A DNA stretch of 64,000 bases. Origin: Rhodospirillaceae bacterium. GTDB lineage: Bacteria > Pseudomonadota > Alphaproteobacteria > UBA8366. How positions within the stretch are numbered: the stretch's first letter is position 1; every line of letters starts with the position of its first letter. The DNA lies in assembly GCA_002724395.1 (NCBI GenBank), contig PBOR01000030.1:65043-129042 (forward strand), written 5' to 3'. Shown here piece by piece: positions 19,072 to 27,481 of this stretch. The notes below the pieces were generated by a model. That model saw only the letters and a list, made by a program, of their open reading frames with translations. It was not told where the DNA came from and ran no database searches. Made by a program: the position numbers and the translations under genes.

Positions 19072-19170
19072 GTGACAGCTACGTTGTATGTCATCTTCGG
19101 TCTCATGCTAACCGCTGCCACCTTCTTTTGGTTCATCCCCTACACAAGTAGGGGAGGCGACAAAACTTAG
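19072..19170 (+). CDS. Candidate 32-residue membrane peptide or MFS C-terminal remnant
   Basis: A short frame starting GTG, 5 bases after the stop of MFS paralogue 1. It encodes one hydrophobic helix, TLYVIFGLMLTAATFFWFIP, then the polar tail YTSRGGDKT. GAGG lies just upstream, although very close. The helix and tail resemble the last helix of the neighbouring MFS proteins (for example FALMLLIANAVIFFLPKDD). It may therefore be the decayed end of a lost array member rather than a true small protein. It is too short to decide by sequence alone. Confidence 0.35.
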   Translation: MTATLYVIFGLMLTAATFFWFIPYTSRGGDKT

Positions 19171-19192
19171 GGAATAGGGTAGTCAGGTATTT

Positions 19193-20413
19193 ATGTCCAA
19201 TATCGTAAATGCCTTTAAACTTCCGAATCCGGGCCCAGCTTTATGTCTGATGGCGGGTCATGGGGCAACCCATTGGATGATTGGGGTGTTTTATGTGTTG
19301 CTTCCGTTTGTCCGGGAGGATTACGGTTTTAGCTATACGCAAATTGGGTTTTTGTTGGCTGCTTTTGAGGCAGGCGTACTCGTGTGCAGTCTGGCGAGTG
19401 GGCCGGTAGTGGATATGACTGGGCGTAGGGTAATTTTTCAGGTGTTGGCGCTGGTGGTGGGCGGCTTGGCGATGTTGGCCCTTGCGGTAGCTCCCGATAT
19501 TTTCTTTTTCTGCGTGATGGCAGCGTTGGTGGGCGGGGCGACCCAATTTTGGCACGCACCAGCGACGGCCTTTCTGTCGTTCTATTATACTACGAACTGG
19601 GGCTATGTGGTTGGTATTCACGGTATGGGTGCTAATATAGGTGAAGCTATTGGCCCGCTTATCGCCGGTGTTGTGATTACAACTTTTGGCTGGCAAATGG
19701 GCGCTTTGGTCCCTGCAGTTGCGTCGATTGTGGCAGCCATTGCGTTGTTTGTTTTGTTGTTACCCAAGGACACCCCGGGCGATGGGGAAAAAGCCAAGGG
19801 TCTTACTCTCGGCCAATATTTCGATGGCTTCGCGGGGCTGCTTAAGAATTTTGGCGTAATGATACTATGCGTCATGATGGGTTTCCGTTCGACAGCGCAG
19901 TTATTAGTCCGCACCTTCGTACCGCTTTATCTGCGCGATATTATGGGTGCAAGTGCTACAATAATCAGTGCGGTTTATGCGATCATGCATGTGGGCGGAA
20001 TGATAGCGAACCCGGCGGGTGGCGTAGCGTCAGACCATTTTGGGCGCAAGCCAATCCTGGTGGTGGCGTTACTGGCTGGCACTGCGCTCATACTAGGGCT
20101 GACTCTGGTTGGTAATGAGGTTCTCTTTATCATCGGCATCGGTTTTCTTGGTTTTACGCTATACGGTACGCGGCCGGTGACGCAAAGCTGGATCCTCGAC
20201 ATGGTGCCGAAGAACTTGCATGCAACCAGCGTGGCCCTGCGCTCTTTGGTGCAATCGGTGTTTGGGCTCGCTGCTCCGCCGCTAGGCGGTATGGTGGCCG
20301 ACATGTACGGTTTGTTGCACGTTTTCTACGGTATCGCGTTATTACTGATGATTGCAAACTTACTGACATTTTTAGTACCGGAAGTCTCTAAAGATGAAAA
20401 AGCGGCTGAATAG
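19193..20413 (+). CDS. MFS transporter, paralogue 2 of 6
   Basis: A 406-residue twelve-helix major facilitator. GHGATHW sits at residues 22-28 in helix 1, VDMTGRRVIFQ in loop 2-3, and SDHFGRKP in the second half. It shares the N-terminal AFKLPNPGPA lead-in with paralogue 3 (AFRLPNAGGA), so these two are probably the closest pair. The gap from paralogue 1 is 126 bases and holds a short hydrophobic frame. The central cytoplasmic loop carries the GLTLGQYFDGFAGLLKN segment that all six share in some form. Its substrate is unknown. Confidence 0.9.
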   Translation: MSNIVNAFKLPNPGPALCLMAGHGATHWMIGVFYVLLPFVREDYGFSYTQIGFLLAAFEAGVLVCSLASGPVVDMTGRRVIFQVLALVVGGLAMLALAVAPDIFFFCVMAALVGGATQFWHAPATAFLSFYYTTNWGYVVGIHGMGANIGEAIGPLIAGVVITTFGWQMGALVPAVASIVAAIALFVLLLPKDTPGDGEKAKGLTLGQYFDGFAGLLKNFGVMILCVMMGFRSTAQLLVRTFVPLYLRDIMGASATIISAVYAIMHVGGMIANPAGGVASDHFGRKPILVVALLAGTALILGLTLVGNEVLFIIGIGFLGFTLYGTRPVTQSWILDMVPKNLHATSVALRSLVQSVFGLAAPPLGGMVADMYGLLHVFYGIALLLMIANLLTFLVPEVSKDEKAAE

Positions 20414-20494
20414 CGCAGGCCACTCGATCGCCCTTGTTAACGAGGCGTCTCGGCTTTAAGGTAATGTTTCCTTTGCGCTGTTCAGGATAATTCT

Positions 20495-21742
20495 TTGGCC
20501 TCTCCCCGGTTTCTATCTGCATTCCGGCTGCCCAATGCCGGTGGTGCTTGGCTGATGTGTATTGGACATGCGGCGACCCATTGGGTTTCGGCTATTTTCT
20601 ATATGTTACTGCCATTCATCCGCGAAGAGATGGGGATGAGCTATGCGGAAGCTGGCTTGCTCGCGTCGGCTTACCAGACCGGCTTTTTTCTGGGTAGCTT
20701 AGCTAGTGGGCCCGTCGTCGATATTACCGGCCGTCGGGTTGTGTTCCAGGTTGGAGCTTTAGTAGCGATTGGCGCCGCTATTACTGTGATTGGCGTGGCG
20801 GAAAATTTCCTGTTGTATCTTGTGATGGTTATGCTCATGGGGGGCGCTGCCAATTTTTGGCATCCGCCAGCCATTGCATTCATATCCGATACCTATCCCA
20901 ATAATCGTGGACTTGCGCTCGGCGTACATGGCATGGGCTCAAATATGGGCGAGGCTTACGGTCCTTTGATCGCTGGATATTTAATTACCCTAATAAGCTG
21001 GCAGGGGACGGCGATTGCGGCAGGAATGCCCACAGTCGCCGTGGCATTTATACTTTTTATAATATTGATTGGAAAAGACAAACCGGTCTCTGGCAAAGGT
21101 CCTCAAAGCCAAGGGCAAAGTATGACTGAGTATTTGGAAAATTTTGCCGATTTATTGCGCAACCCGATCGTTGTTGGGATTTCATGCATGTCGGGAATTC
21201 GCTCCGCTGGTCAGACTCTGGTAAAGACGTTCCTGCCATTGTACATGAAGGATTCGCTGGGCATGGGGGCCACGATGATGGGCTGGGCCCTTTTTGTTAT
21301 GCAACACGGTGGCATGATTGTGGCTCCCATCGCCGGCGTAGCTGCAGATCGGTATGGGCGACGACGGATGCTTATATTGGTGTTGAGCGTTACATCGGTG
21401 TCAATGATCGCGCTGACTTTCATTGAGAACAAGATGCTTTTCGTAGTTGGGATGGGTGCGTTTGGGTTTGTCACCTATGCGATGCGCCCCATCAGTCAGG
21501 CGTGGATGATGGATGCAGTACCTAATGATATGGCTGCTTCGTCTATGAGCTTTATGTTTTTAGTTCAAGGTATACTTGGCATGCTGTCGCCGTTCCTTGG
21601 TGGTTGGCTGGCTGATGCGCATGGACTTGAATCGGTTTTTTATCTTATTGCGGGCTTGTTGCTTATCGCTAACGCGGTAACTTTCTTTATTCCCGATCCT
21701 TCTAAACACGTGGCCCAACCAGTCACTAAGCCGGCGGAGTAG
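20495..21742 (+). CDS. MFS transporter, paralogue 3 of 6
   Basis: A 415-residue twelve-helix major facilitator with a TTG start at 20495. AGGA lies 7 bases before it, which supports the start; no ATG in frame gives the conserved N-terminus. GHAATHW is at 24-30, VDITGRRVVFQ in loop 2-3, and ADRYGRRRM in the second half. Helix-8 to helix-10 features include MRPISQAWMMDAVP. It ends 5 bases before the next paralogue. The central loop SMTEYLENFADLLRN is shared with the other members. Confidence 0.9.
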   Translation: MASPRFLSAFRLPNAGGAWLMCIGHAATHWVSAIFYMLLPFIREEMGMSYAEAGLLASAYQTGFFLGSLASGPVVDITGRRVVFQVGALVAIGAAITVIGVAENFLLYLVMVMLMGGAANFWHPPAIAFISDTYPNNRGLALGVHGMGSNMGEAYGPLIAGYLITLISWQGTAIAAGMPTVAVAFILFIILIGKDKPVSGKGPQSQGQSMTEYLENFADLLRNPIVVGISCMSGIRSAGQTLVKTFLPLYMKDSLGMGATMMGWALFVMQHGGMIVAPIAGVAADRYGRRRMLILVLSVTSVSMIALTFIENKMLFVVGMGAFGFVTYAMRPISQAWMMDAVPNDMAASSMSFMFLVQGILGMLSPFLGGWLADAHGLESVFYLIAGLLLIANAVTFFIPDPSKHVAQPVTKPAE

Positions 21743-21747
21743 ACGCG

Positions 21748-22971
21748 ATGGCGGCAACCGAAAACCATACAGCATTTGGAGGTAAGCCTGTGGCGCCCGT
21801 GATCTTGTTGGCCCTTGGTCACGGCGCGACCCATTACACCTGGGGCACAATCTTAATACTTGTGCCATTTATCAAGCAGGCACTCGACCTCACCTATACT
21901 CAAGCCGGATTGATAGTAGCGGTCTTTCATGTGACGGGTTTTTTCGCAAATTTCATGACGGGATTGGCGGTCGATGTTTCCGGTCGCCGGATGTTATTCA
22001 TGGTGTTGTCTGCTTTATTGTGCGGGGCGACGACATTTTCCTTGGGCTTGTCGAGTAGCTTGTTTTTGATTTGTGTTGCTGCTGGGTTTATGGCGATTGG
22101 CGTACAGGGTTGGCATCCGCCGGCTTTTGCTTGCCTTGCCGAAGAGTATGAAAAGGCTAAAGGGTTGGTTTTCTCTATTCACGTGGTGGCGGCAAATATA
22201 GGTGAAGCTCTGGCATTTCAGATCGGTGGCTTGTTGGTTACGTTACTTGGCTCTTGGCAGCTTGCGGCAATGGCTGGCGGTATGCCAGGCCTTTTGATGG
22301 GCGTTATTTTACTCATTTTTATGTTGCCTAAGGAACGCGGAGCCGGCGGCGGACAAAAGCAGGGTATGGGGCTTAAGGATTATCTTGAGGGATATGTGCA
22401 GTTACTAAAAAACATGCCAGCTATGATGGTTTGTTTAGTGAGCGCACTTCGCACTATGGCGCAAAACGGTTTAATGGTTTTTGTGCCGCTTTATTTAATC
22501 GATGTTTTGGGGGTGACCGCCGCGCTAACCGGCACCGCAATGTTGCTGATGCAGGTGACCGGTGGTTTTGCCACGCCTGTTGGTGGTTATACTGCTGATC
22601 GGTATGGGCCACGCCCTGTTCTGTTTGTTTGTATAAGTATCACTTCGGTAGCTATTGTTGCAGCGACCCTTTTGACGGATCCGACCAGCTATATCGCGTG
22701 TATCGCCATCATTGGTTTTGTATTGTTCGCCATTCGGCCGGTCTTGCAGCGCTGGATTGTCGATTTGGTGCCAAACGAGTTTCGAGGGTCCGCGACCAGT
22801 GTGATGTTCAGCATGCAGGCGGCGGCTAACGCTATTACACCCATTATAGGTGGCTGGATTGCAGATAGTTACGGTATGATGCCGGTTTTTTACTTCTTGG
22901 CGGTAATTATGTTGACGGCGAATTTGGTTACGGTGGTTTTGCCGAAGAGAAATCCTGCGAATGCTGATTGA
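21748..22971 (+). CDS. MFS transporter, paralogue 4 of 6
   Basis: A 407-residue twelve-helix major facilitator. GHGATHY is at 24-30, VDVSGRRMLFM in loop 2-3, and ADRYGPRP in the second half, where the usual second basic residue of motif A is a Pro. The IRPVLQRWIVDLVPNEF segment is typical of the array. It begins 5 bases after paralogue 3 and is probably co-translated with it. Sequence around SIHVVAANIGEA matches paralogue 5 (SIHVVAANVGDA), suggesting that 4 and 5 are sister copies. Confidence 0.9.
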   Translation: MAATENHTAFGGKPVAPVILLALGHGATHYTWGTILILVPFIKQALDLTYTQAGLIVAVFHVTGFFANFMTGLAVDVSGRRMLFMVLSALLCGATTFSLGLSSSLFLICVAAGFMAIGVQGWHPPAFACLAEEYEKAKGLVFSIHVVAANIGEALAFQIGGLLVTLLGSWQLAAMAGGMPGLLMGVILLIFMLPKERGAGGGQKQGMGLKDYLEGYVQLLKNMPAMMVCLVSALRTMAQNGLMVFVPLYLIDVLGVTAALTGTAMLLMQVTGGFATPVGGYTADRYGPRPVLFVCISITSVAIVAATLLTDPTSYIACIAIIGFVLFAIRPVLQRWIVDLVPNEFRGSATSVMFSMQAAANAITPIIGGWIADSYGMMPVFYFLAVIMLTANLVTVVLPKRNPANAD

Positions 22972-22992
22972 GAAATATTAGAAAGGCAGTAA

Positions 22993-24264
22993 ATGGCCGC
23001 AAGCGCTGAAAATGGTAAGGCATGGGTCCCCGGTAATGGGGCATTCGCACTGCTGTGCGCGGGGCACGGGGTCACTCACTTTGTCTTCGCGGCAACCATC
23101 ATGTTGTTGCCTTATATTCGCCAAGACGGTGGCTTGAGCTACACGGAAGCAGCTAGCCTAGGGACGGTTTATTATGTAGCTGCTTTCATCGCTAATTTCG
23201 TTAGCGGTTACTGGGTGGATGCGGTCGGAAAGCGCGTGATGGTGCAGCTGGTAAGCGTATTAATGGCCGGTGGTGGCGTGATAATGGCCGGACTTGCTGG
23301 CTATGTCATGGACGGGTTCTCACTGTTCATCGTATTGGCGATTGGTTGGGCGTTTAGCGGCATGGGTAATCAGGCCTGGCATCCGGCGGCCTTTTCGTAT
23401 TTAGCCAAATACTATGATGATCGGCGCAGTTTTGTTTTTTCCATCCATGTGGTGGCGGCAAATGTGGGAGATGCTATTTTTCCGCTTATAGCCGGTTTTC
23501 TATTGGGTCACGTGTTTGTTTCAGTTGCGGGTAAGGAGATGTGGGAGCCGGTAGCGATTTTCGCCGGTATTCCCTGTTTGTTGGTAGGGACTATCCTTAT
23601 AGTTTATTTGGCACCGCGCGATCGCGCGATTATTGGCGGGCCGCCGAAGGGTATGAGTACAAAATCCTATTTCGAGGGATACGCCCAATTGCTGAAGAAT
23701 AAGAATGCCATGTTGTTGGCATTGGTGGCTGGCCTTCGGAATGCGTCACAAACCGCACTACTCTATTTTTTGCCGTTATATATGGTAGATGTGATTGTGA
23801 GCGGTCCCGTATTAGTTGGAATTGCGCTTACCTTGTTGCAGGTAGGCGGGATGCTCGGTGCACCCATCGCGGGATATGTGGCGGACTGCAAAGGGCAGCG
23901 CCCCGTAGTTTTCGTATGTTTAACACTGACGACTGTCATTCTCGTGGCGGCACTTTTCGTAAAAGAGCCCACGCATTTTGTAGCGGTTATTGCGCTGATG
24001 GGCTTCGCGCTCTACGCAGTTCGGCCTGTGGTGCAAAGCTGGATGATGGATTTGGTGCCGGAAGAATTTCGTGGGTCCGCCACTAGTGTGATGTTTGGTG
24101 TGCAATCCGCTATGAATGTGATCTTCTTGTCCGTCGCGGGGCCGATTGCGGACGCCTATAGCCTCGTCACAGTGTTCTATATTATTGCTGGCGTGGTGTT
24201 GATCGCAAATATGCTGACCTTCGCTTTGCCAAAAAATTCGACTCGTATAACCGTAACACTCTAG
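22993..24264 (+). CDS. MFS transporter, paralogue 5 of 6
   Basis: A 423-residue twelve-helix major facilitator, the longest of the array. GHGVTHF is at 24-30 and VDAVGKRVMVQ in loop 2-3. ADCKGQRP in the second half departs from the usual Gly-Arg-Arg. The conserved VRPVVQSWMMDLVPEEF is present. It is preceded by GAAAGGCAG, a reasonable ribosome binding site, 21 bases after paralogue 4. The close match of its late segment FRGSATSVMFGVQ with paralogue 4 fits recent duplication. Confidence 0.9.
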   Translation: MAASAENGKAWVPGNGAFALLCAGHGVTHFVFAATIMLLPYIRQDGGLSYTEAASLGTVYYVAAFIANFVSGYWVDAVGKRVMVQLVSVLMAGGGVIMAGLAGYVMDGFSLFIVLAIGWAFSGMGNQAWHPAAFSYLAKYYDDRRSFVFSIHVVAANVGDAIFPLIAGFLLGHVFVSVAGKEMWEPVAIFAGIPCLLVGTILIVYLAPRDRAIIGGPPKGMSTKSYFEGYAQLLKNKNAMLLALVAGLRNASQTALLYFLPLYMVDVIVSGPVLVGIALTLLQVGGMLGAPIAGYVADCKGQRPVVFVCLTLTTVILVAALFVKEPTHFVAVIALMGFALYAVRPVVQSWMMDLVPEEFRGSATSVMFGVQSAMNVIFLSVAGPIADAYSLVTVFYIIAGVVLIANMLTFALPKNSTRITVTL

Positions 24265-24273
24265 TGGGGTGCT

Positions 24274-25506
24274 ATGTCTAATTTGGGTTTTTCCGACGCG
24301 CTTAAGCTCAAAGGCCAAACTGCAATTGCGTTGATTGGTCTTGGTCATGGTGCCGTGCATTGGGTCTATATGGTATTCACGGTTCTGACGCCTTGGATTA
24401 AGCAAAGCTTTAGCTTGAGCTATACGGAAATCGGATCGCTTCACGCCATCTTTCATATTGCGTCTTTTGCCGCCAATGCTGGCAGTGGCGTCTTGGTGGA
24501 TATCACCGGCAAGCGTGTTTTGTTTCAAGTGGTTGCCGTGTTAGCTGGCGGCATTGCTATATTAGTCTGTGGTTTAGCGGATGGTTTTTTGCTGTTGGCC
24601 AGCATGATGGCCATTATCGGTGCTTCCAATAATCTCTGGCACCCTGCAGCACTTGCCTTTTTATCGCAGGAGTTCCCGGAGAATAAGGGTTATGCGCTTT
24701 CAGTCCATTCTGTGGGGGCGAGCCTTGGCGATATATTGGCGCCCTTGGTCGCTGTTTCTTTTTTTATGGGGGTTTTGCAGATCAGCTGGCGGTTCGCGGC
24801 GATGGTCAGTTCTGTGCCTGTTTTCCTTGTTGGATTGGCAATTCTAATTATTGTACTGCCAAAGGATTTTATAGGACCTACTGGCGATGCGAAGCGAGGT
24901 ATGAGTGGGCGTGATTACTTATCTGGACTTGCTACTCTTCTAAAAAATAGGGCTATTTTGGGTATTTCATTGATGGCGGCCTTTCGCACGTCGGCATTGT
25001 TTTGTATCTTTTTCGCTTTACCGCTCTATTTGGTCGACGTGTTGGGTCTATCGGTGGAAACACAAGGACTTGCTATGGCTATGATGCAGATTGGCGGTTT
25101 TGTTACCGGCCCATTGGCGGGTACTTGGTCGGATAAGATTGGGCGTCGTCCGATTGTGATGGGCGGATTATCGGCGATTACAATCGTGATAATTGGCCTG
25201 ACTTTTGTTGGCAATCCTGCGGTGTTTGTAGTCGGTATTACGGTTTTGGGGTTTGCACTTTATGCTATTCGCCCGGTCACCCAAGCTTGGATGATGGATC
25301 TTGCGCCAAAAGAACATGGCGCGTCGGCAGCGAGCGTCATGTTTGCGATGCAAAGTGGCTGGACTCCAATCGTCGTGCTTCTGAGCGGTGTGGTTGCCGA
25401 TGAGTTTGGTCTACTCTCCGTGTTCTATCTTATTGCTGCCTCGATGCTATGCGCTAACATTGTGGCATATTATTTGCCTAGTGAAAAAAGAGAGGAAAGT
25501 CACTAG
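24274..25506 (+). CDS. MFS transporter, paralogue 6 of 6
   Basis: A 410-residue twelve-helix major facilitator closing the array. GHGAVHW is at 24-30, with Val where the others have Thr. VDITGKRVLFQ lies in loop 2-3 and SDKIGRRP in the second half. IRPVTQAWMMDLAPKEH is the late motif. It starts 9 bases after paralogue 5. Its stop codon overlaps the stop of the convergent serB gene (shared CTAG, 25503-25506), leaving no room for a conventional terminator between them. Confidence 0.9.
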   Translation: MSNLGFSDALKLKGQTAIALIGLGHGAVHWVYMVFTVLTPWIKQSFSLSYTEIGSLHAIFHIASFAANAGSGVLVDITGKRVLFQVVAVLAGGIAILVCGLADGFLLLASMMAIIGASNNLWHPAALAFLSQEFPENKGYALSVHSVGASLGDILAPLVAVSFFMGVLQISWRFAAMVSSVPVFLVGLAILIIVLPKDFIGPTGDAKRGMSGRDYLSGLATLLKNRAILGISLMAAFRTSALFCIFFALPLYLVDVLGLSVETQGLAMAMMQIGGFVTGPLAGTWSDKIGRRPIVMGGLSAITIVIIGLTFVGNPAVFVVGITVLGFALYAIRPVTQAWMMDLAPKEHGASAASVMFAMQSGWTPIVVLLSGVVADEFGLLSVFYLIAASMLCANIVAYYLPSEKREESH

Positions 25507-26393
25507 CTGACGAATTCGTCGTCCCGGTACCCCTGCAGATAAAGAAGCGCTGTGAGATCGCCGTGATCAATCCGTGCCGCTGCCTCGCGGGCTACAATGG
25601 GTTTTGCATGATAGGCAACGCCAATGCCGGCGGCGCCCAGCATCGTGAGATCGTTAGCGCCATCACCGACGGTTATACTGGCTTCTATTGGAATGTTTTG
25701 TGCCTTGCATAGCGCTAGTAAACGCTCTTTCTTCGCGTTCCGCCCAAGGATCGGTTCAATCACTTGGCCGGTTAGTTTACCATCGGCAATTTCCAATTGA
25801 TTAGCCTGATGAAAATTGAACCCTAGCTGATCACGAATATCGGCTGTATAGCTGCTAAAACCACCGGAGACTAAGGCGCAATAAGCATCATTGGTGCGCA
25901 TGGTGGCCACTAATTCTTTTGCTCCCGGCATTATGCGGATAGATTTTTTTGTTCGCTCGATCGCACCGATATCAAGCCCGGCGAGGAGCGCGACTCGTTC
26001 TTTGATGGCGTCATCAAAATCTAACTCACCATTCATAGCGCGTGCGGTAATTTCGGCTATTTGATCGCGAATGCCTACTTCGTCGGCGAGTTCATCAAGC
26101 ATTTCGTTTTCAATAATAGTTGATTCCATATCGGCGACAAGTAGGCGCTTTCTTCGGCCCAAAAGTGGTTGAGCGACAGCATCTACTGCGATATCGCCGA
26201 GCGCTTCGAAGGCTAATTCGCGACTATCTTCGCATTCAATGCCGGAAAACCTAAGGTCTACAGCCGTACGGTAGGCTAACCAGTAGGGGGGGTCGATCTT
26301 CGCCCCCATACCCGCCAGCGTGGCAATGACTTCCGATATTTGGGTCTCGTCTAGTTGGCTTTTTGGGCCAATCAATGTCAGTACTTTGTCCAT
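25503..26393 (-). CDS. serB: Phosphoserine phosphatase
   Basis: Hydrolyses phosphoserine in the last step of serine synthesis; a HAD-superfamily enzyme. From the ATG at 26393 it has 296 residues: an N-terminal ACT-like regulatory part (about 1-75) and the HAD domain. The nucleophile is Asp88 in VADMESTII. The second acidic residue of the DxDxT motif is Glu90 instead of the usual Asp. Motif II is LVSGGFSSY, Lys is supplied near ILGRNAKKERL, and motif III is GDGANDLTML. A longer frame to 26531 overlaps the divergent miaA and is unlikely. Divergent starts are only 28 bases apart. Confidence 0.92.
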   Translation of the reverse strand: MDKVLTLIGPKSQLDETQISEVIATLAGMGAKIDPPYWLAYRTAVDLRFSGIECEDSRELAFEALGDIAVDAVAQPLLGRRKRLLVADMESTIIENEMLDELADEVGIRDQIAEITARAMNGELDFDDAIKERVALLAGLDIGAIERTKKSIRIMPGAKELVATMRTNDAYCALVSGGFSSYTADIRDQLGFNFHQANQLEIADGKLTGQVIEPILGRNAKKERLLALCKAQNIPIEASITVGDGANDLTMLGAAGIGVAYHAKPIVAREAAARIDHGDLTALLYLQGYRDDEFVS

Positions 26394-26421
26394 AGCGCTG
26401 TCATCTGTATCCTCCTGGCTT

Positions 26422-27378
26422 ATGACTGGCAACGAACAATCTAACGTCCTGGTAATTACGGGGCCGACTGCGAGCGGTAAATCTGGTGCCGCATTGTCTG
26501 TGGCTGAAGAGTTTGGTGGCGCAGTAATCAATGCGGACAGTATGCAGGTCTATCGGGATTTACGCATTTTGACCGCTCGACCATCGGAAGCAGATGAAGT
26601 GCGCGTGCCACACCTTCTTTATGGCGCGCTTGCAGCCTCGGAGCGGTGCACGGCGGTGCGATGGTCTGAAATGGCATTGGCGGCAATCGAAGAACAGATT
26701 GGTTATGGGAAACTGCCCATTCTTTGCGGAGGCACGGGTCTTTACCTTAAAGCCTTGATGGAAGGCTTGTCACCTATACCCGATATTCCTGATGATGTCC
26801 GGGATGCGGTGCGCGCGCGGGTTAAGTCTGAAGGGACGGATGGGTTACATAGGGAGCTGGTGGCACTTGGAGATCCGATAGCGGCGCGCCTTATGCCTGC
26901 GGATAGGCAACGTGTTACTCGTGCTTTCGAAGTATATAAGGCAACCGGCCAGTCTCTCGCTGTCTGGCAAGCTCTGCCGAGCGAGGGAATTGCCGAGCAC
27001 TTGCAATTCCATACAATTTTGATCGATCCGCCGCGCGACGCGCTTTACAGGTCTTGTGACCGACGTTTTGCCGAAATGGCAGGAAATGGCGCAATTGAGG
27101 AAGTCCGAGATCTAATGGCTCTTAAGCTCGACCAGGGGTTACCGGTGATGAAAGCAGTCGGTGTAAAAGAACTTGCAGGATTTTTGGATGGTATCCAGAC
27201 TTTAGATGATGCCATAGCCGCATCTCAGCGGGCTACAAGACGACTTGCTAAAAGGCAGATTACTTGGTTCTCGAATCAGATGATTCCAAATCTACATATT
27301 AAAAAGCAATATTCAGAAAGAATTTTATATGAGATCTTTTCATTTGTTATGAAAAAACGGTTGACCGGGGTTAGGTGA
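26422..27378 (+). CDS. miaA: tRNA dimethylallyltransferase
   Basis: Transfers a dimethylallyl group to A37 of tRNAs that read UNN codons. The protein has 318 residues, normal for MiaA. The P-loop GPTASGKS lies at 14-21, followed by INADSMQVYRDLRILTARPS, a conserved tRNA- and substrate-binding segment. GGTGLYLKALMEGL and the C-terminal QRATRRLAKRQITWF are also typical. It diverges from serB over a 28-base gap, so the two promoters must overlap the coding starts or lie within them. No clear ribosome binding site precedes the ATG. Confidence 0.94.
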   Translation: MTGNEQSNVLVITGPTASGKSGAALSVAEEFGGAVINADSMQVYRDLRILTARPSEADEVRVPHLLYGALAASERCTAVRWSEMALAAIEEQIGYGKLPILCGGTGLYLKALMEGLSPIPDIPDDVRDAVRARVKSEGTDGLHRELVALGDPIAARLMPADRQRVTRAFEVYKATGQSLAVWQALPSEGIAEHLQFHTILIDPPRDALYRSCDRRFAEMAGNGAIEEVRDLMALKLDQGLPVMKAVGVKELAGFLDGIQTLDDAIAASQRATRRLAKRQITWFSNQMIPNLHIKKQYSERILYEIFSFVMKKRLTGVR

Positions 27379-27481
27379 CGGACTATTGTCCCGCTCCCGC
27401 CGGCATATTTGCCCGCGATTTGTTATTGGCTGCGGTTTTTAGCGGCCTAGACAGTTGAAATTTTTAATAATGGAGCGTGTC

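Noticed and set aside
19241-19696. A 151-codon minus-strand frame inside MFS paralogue 2
   Set aside because: It is a shadow of the transmembrane codons, with a low-complexity His/Asn/Arg composition and no homologue recognised.
23920-24528. A 202-codon minus-strand open frame spanning the MFS 5/6 junction
   Set aside because: It is antisense to two clear transporters, its protein is rich in His, Arg and Asn with no family pattern, and it has no ribosome binding site.
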